Source: DASUBN01 sp036500225 (GTDB taxonomy: Bacteria; Pseudomonadota; Gammaproteobacteria; Natronospirales; REEB76). From it: 64,000 bases of DNA. The position numbers and the translations under genes were made by a program. The stretch is taken from assembly GCA_036500225.1 (NCBI GenBank), contig DASYCJ010000047.1, forward strand, positions 15,785 to 79,784, read 5' to 3'. The notes beneath the pieces are model-generated. The model worked only from the letters and a program-made list of their open reading frames with translations. It was not told where the DNA came from and ran no database searches. Below, piece after piece: positions 61,796 to 64,000 of this stretch; positions within the stretch are counted from its first letter, which is position 1; every line of letters begins with the position of its first letter.

Positions 61796-62433
61796 CAGGT
61801 CTCTCCGTAGTACTTGACGATATTCAGGTAGTCGGCGCTGGTGCGCTTGGGATCGAGAGGCGGACTGAAGATGGCGACTTCCTCGCCTTGCTTGTCCACC
61901 AGGATTACGAAGCTCGTGTGGTCCACGGCGTAGTTACCCTGCTTGTCAGGTTTGCCGTAGGAGAAATCCACTCCCAGGGGTGTAGTCAGGGCACGCAGAG
62001 CCGGCTCGCTGCCGGTGGCGCCGACGAAGCCGGGGTTGAAATAAAGGGTGTAGTTCTTGAGTAGCTTGGCGTCGTCGCGTTTCGGGTCCACCGAGATGAA
62101 GTACACCGTGGGCTTGGGCGCGGCCGGTGTCTTGGCCAGCGTGACCATGAGGTGGTCCAGACCCGAGAGGGTAGTGGGGCAGGCATCCGGGCAATGGGTA
62201 TAACCGAAGTACAGCAGGCTCCAATGGCCGTTCAGTGACTGCTTGGTGAACGCCTTGCCGTCCGTATCCGTCAGGGCGAAGTCCGGCAAGGCTTTGGGCT
62301 CGTGCAGCATGAGTGCGTCGGTGTGGGGCCGGGGTGCAGGCTGGGGACGGAGCATGGAACGGCCGACGAACAGGCCGGCGGCGATCGCCAGTATGAAGAG
62401 CCCGGCATAGGCCAGCAAAGTCTTGAATTTCAT
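61792..62433 (-). CDS. SCO1/SenC-type copper/thiol protein
   Basis: A 213-residue membrane-anchored thioredoxin-fold protein for CuA assembly of cytochrome c oxidase. One N-terminal helix (about residues 7-27) anchors it; the domain has YFGYTHCPDACPTTL with CxxxC and the His copper ligand in AVDHTSFVILVD. Its ATG is six bases after a TGTTATAAT extended -10, so the mRNA may be leaderless. First gene of the SCO1-PCu(A)C-psd unit. Confidence 0.93.
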   Translation of the reverse strand: MKFKTLLAYAGLFILAIAAGLFVGRSMLRPQPAPRPHTDALMLHEPKALPDFALTDTDGKAFTKQSLNGHWSLLYFGYTHCPDACPTTLSGLDHLMVTLAKTPAAPKPTVYFISVDPKRDDAKLLKNYTLYFNPGFVGATGSEPALRALTTPLGVDFSYGKPDKQGNYAVDHTSFVILVDKQGEEVAIFSPPLDPKRTSADYLNIVKYYGETW

Positions 62434-62439
62434 GGGCGG

Positions 62440-62448
62440 ATTATAACA
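62440..62448 (-). promoter_or_regulatory. Extended -10 directly before the SCO1 start
   Basis: TGTTATAAT on the minus strand is a perfect extended -10 (TG-n-TATAAT). Only CCGCCC separates it from the ATG at 62433, so the transcript would begin on or next to the start codon. No ribosome binding site fits there. Confidence 0.55.
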
Positions 62449-62502
62449 GCAGCCTGTATGTCTCCTTTATCATATACGTCCACTTGAGCGAGGCCTTGAG
62501 CG

Positions 62503-63438
62503 ATGGAACGATTCGAAGAACTCGGCGAGCGTCTGGAGAGTGCCAAGGACTTCGTCCGTTGGGGCGCGAGCGCGTTCAACCGCGCCAAGCTGCACTTCGA
62601 GCACGGCACCTCCAACGCCGTGGACGAGGCCTTGAACCTGGTGCTGCATGCCCTGGCTCTGGGCCATGACATCCCGCCCTGGTTGCTGGATGGCCGGCTC
62701 ACGGACGCCGAGAAGCGCAGCGCCTACGACCTGTTGCGGCGCCGGGTCGAAGAGCGCAAGCCCTACGCCTACATCACCAACAAGGCGCGTTTCGCGGGCC
62801 TGGATTTCTACGTGGACGAGCGGGTGCTGGTGCCGCGCTCGCCCATCGCCGAGCTCATCGAGGGCGGTTTCGAGCCCTGGATCGAGCCGGACCGGGTCAG
62901 CAAGATCCTGGACCTCTGCACCGGCAGCGGTTGCATCGGCATCGCCTGTGCCTACGCATTCAGTGATGCAGCGATAGACGTCACAGACGTCTCCGCCGGT
63001 GCACTGGAAGTGACGCAGATCAATGCCGAGAAGCTGCACGTGGCGGACCGGGTGCTGCTGCATAAAGCCGATGTCTTCGATGGCTTGCCGGAAGCGCCTT
63101 ACGACATCATCGTCAGCAACCCGCCCTACGTAGACGCCGAGGACATGGCCACGCTGCCGGACGAACATCGCCATGAGCCGGCCTTAGGCTTGGCTGCAGG
63201 CAACGATGGGCTCGACATCGTGCGTCGCATCCTCACGGGTGCCGGCAGTTATCTGGCGAAGGACGGCATCCTGGTAGTGGAAGTGGGCAACAGCCGTTGG
63301 GCGCTGGAACAGGCTTATCCGGATGTGCCCTTCACCTGGCTCGAGTTCGAGCGCGGCCACGCTGAAGTGTTTCTGTTGAAAGCCGATCAGTTGGGCGCCC
63401 TCGGCAGGCCCGAGAGACGGGCAGCCCGTGTCCGGTAA
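62503..63438 (+). CDS. prmB: Ribosomal protein L3 glutamine methyltransferase
   Basis: SAM-dependent N5-methylation of a glutamine in ribosomal protein L3. The 311-residue protein has an N-terminal helical domain, PYAYITNKARFAGLDFYVDERVLVPRSPIAELIE, the SAM motif ILDLCTGSGCIGIACA and the catalytic NPPY in IIVSNPPYVDAED. Distinguished from PrmC by the PrmB-type VPRSPIAELI block. Its end overlaps the aroC start by 11 bases, a common prmB-aroC pairing. Confidence 0.95.
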   Translation: MERFEELGERLESAKDFVRWGASAFNRAKLHFEHGTSNAVDEALNLVLHALALGHDIPPWLLDGRLTDAEKRSAYDLLRRRVEERKPYAYITNKARFAGLDFYVDERVLVPRSPIAELIEGGFEPWIEPDRVSKILDLCTGSGCIGIACAYAFSDAAIDVTDVSAGALEVTQINAEKLHVADRVLLHKADVFDGLPEAPYDIIVSNPPYVDAEDMATLPDEHRHEPALGLAAGNDGLDIVRRILTGAGSYLAKDGILVVEVGNSRWALEQAYPDVPFTWLEFERGHAEVFLLKADQLGALGRPERRAARVR

Positions 63439-64000
63439 CACCTTCGGCAAGCTTTTCAGCGTCACCAGCTTCGGCGAGAGTCACGGGCTCGCGCTGGGTT
63501 GCATCGTGGACGGCTGCCCGCCAGATATGGAACTGTCTGAGGCCGACATCCAGCCGGACGTGGACCGGCGCCGTACCGGCACCTCGCGTCACACCTCCCA
63601 GCGTCACGAAGCGGATGCGGTGAAGATCCTCTCCGGCGTGTTCGAGGGCCGCACCACCGGCACACCCATCGGTCTCCTGATCGAGAACACCGACGCCAAG
63701 TCGAAGGATTACGAGACCATCCAGGACAAGTTCCGTCCCGGGCACGCGGACTACACCTACTTGATGAAATACGGCCGCCGCGACTATCGCGGCGGTGGAC
63801 GGGCTTCGGCCCGCGAGACGGTGATGCGCGTCGCCGCCGGCGCCATCGCCCGCAAGTATCTGCGGGAACGTTACGGAGTCGTCATCCGCGGCTGGCTGGC
63901 GGAGCTCGGACCCCTGAAGCTCGAGGTGAGAGATCTCGCTGCGGTGGACGGTAACCCGTTCTTCTGCGCCGATCCTTCACGGGTAGCGGAGCTGGAGAGT
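63428..64000 (+). CDS. aroC: Chorismate synthase, N-terminal part (3' end outside window)
   Basis: Last step of the shikimate pathway, converting EPSP to chorismate with reduced FMN. The frame runs to the window edge, showing 191 residues: MSGNTFGKLFSVTSFGESHG, the GCIVDGCPP block, RRRTGTSRHTSQRHEADAV, FEGRTTGTPIGLLIEN, HADYTYLMKYGRRDYRGGGRASARETV, all hallmark AroC motifs. The GTG start at 63428 overlaps the prmB stop. No stop is seen before base 64000. Confidence 0.95.
   Translation, partial: MSGNTFGKLFSVTSFGESHGLALGCIVDGCPPDMELSEADIQPDVDRRRTGTSRHTSQRHEADAVKILSGVFEGRTTGTPIGLLIENTDAKSKDYETIQDKFRPGHADYTYLMKYGRRDYRGGGRASARETVMRVAAGAIARKYLRERYGVVIRGWLAELGPLKLEVRDLAAVDGNPFFCADPSRVAELES

Overview
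The window is a dense, GC-rich (roughly 60%) bacterial chromosome segment with about 64 protein genes, one tRNA gene and no gap longer than about 290 bases. The gene content points to a gammaproteobacterium: a complete EF-P lysylation set (efp, epmA, epmB), RimK with its RimB-type partner, EttA, ParE/ParC, the glyA-nrdR-rib-nusB-thiL cluster, the xseB-ispA-dxs operon, a single-chain PurL of 1292 residues and a FimX-like protein. Full histidine degradation through HutF/HutG plus FolE2 would suit a Xanthomonadales- or Nevskiales-like lineage, but the sequence does not fix the genus. No phage, insertion sequence, rRNA operon or CRISPR array is visible, so this is mostly core chromosome.

Layout. 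1-8077: purine synthesis (3' end of guaB, guaA, purL) with tadA, a tRNA-Ser(CGA), a DUF1820 gene and a metallo-beta-lactamase-fold hydrolase. 8078-10701: a BlaR1/BlaI-type sensor-repressor pair facing a small lipoprotein gene across two matching palindromic operators. 10721-22999: histidine catabolism (hutU; hutH-hutI; hutF-hutG) mixed with pxpABC (5-oxoprolinase), an NlpC/P60 lipoprotein, an MFS transporter and a DUF4382 lipoprotein. 23063-26233: two tandem exported methyltransferase-like proteins, a ferredoxin-NADP reductase and a GFA-family protein. 26285-30420: rimB-rimK-ettA on the minus strand and a histone-deacetylase-family hydrolase. 30478-40408: glyA, nrdR, riboflavin genes, nusB, thiL, then an envelope block (GH18-like lipoprotein, M48 protease, tyrosine phosphatase) and pgpA. 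40483-44033: a Ser/Thr kinase fused to a cyclic-nucleotide-binding-like domain, a periplasmic beta-propeller protein, folE2 and a DUF2945 gene. 44035-47136: dxs, ispA, xseB. 47197-50226: rubrerythrin, a GlpC/HdrD-like iron-sulfur protein, an encapsulated-ferritin-like (EncFtn) protein and a DUF3501 protein. 50316-64000: parE, parC, a degenerate FimX-like c-di-GMP receptor, the EF-P set, an NTF2-like protein, free-Met-sulfoxide reductase, psd, PCu(A)C and SCO1 copper proteins, prmB and the start of aroC.

How the parts work together. Histidine is taken to glutamate and formate by five Hut enzymes split over three transcription units, and pxpABC adds a second route to glutamate from 5-oxoproline. 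RibD, RibE, RibB and RibH make riboflavin, but the fused GTP cyclohydrolase II-like domain has lost its zinc cysteines, so ribA must lie elsewhere. The strongest candidate for an under-described system is the 47-50 kb peroxide/iron cluster: a rubrerythrin promoter covered by a perfect palindrome, followed by an Fe-S oxidoreductase subunit and an EncFtn-like ferroxidase that keeps its metal ligands but has no visible cargo tail and no encapsulin shell gene nearby.
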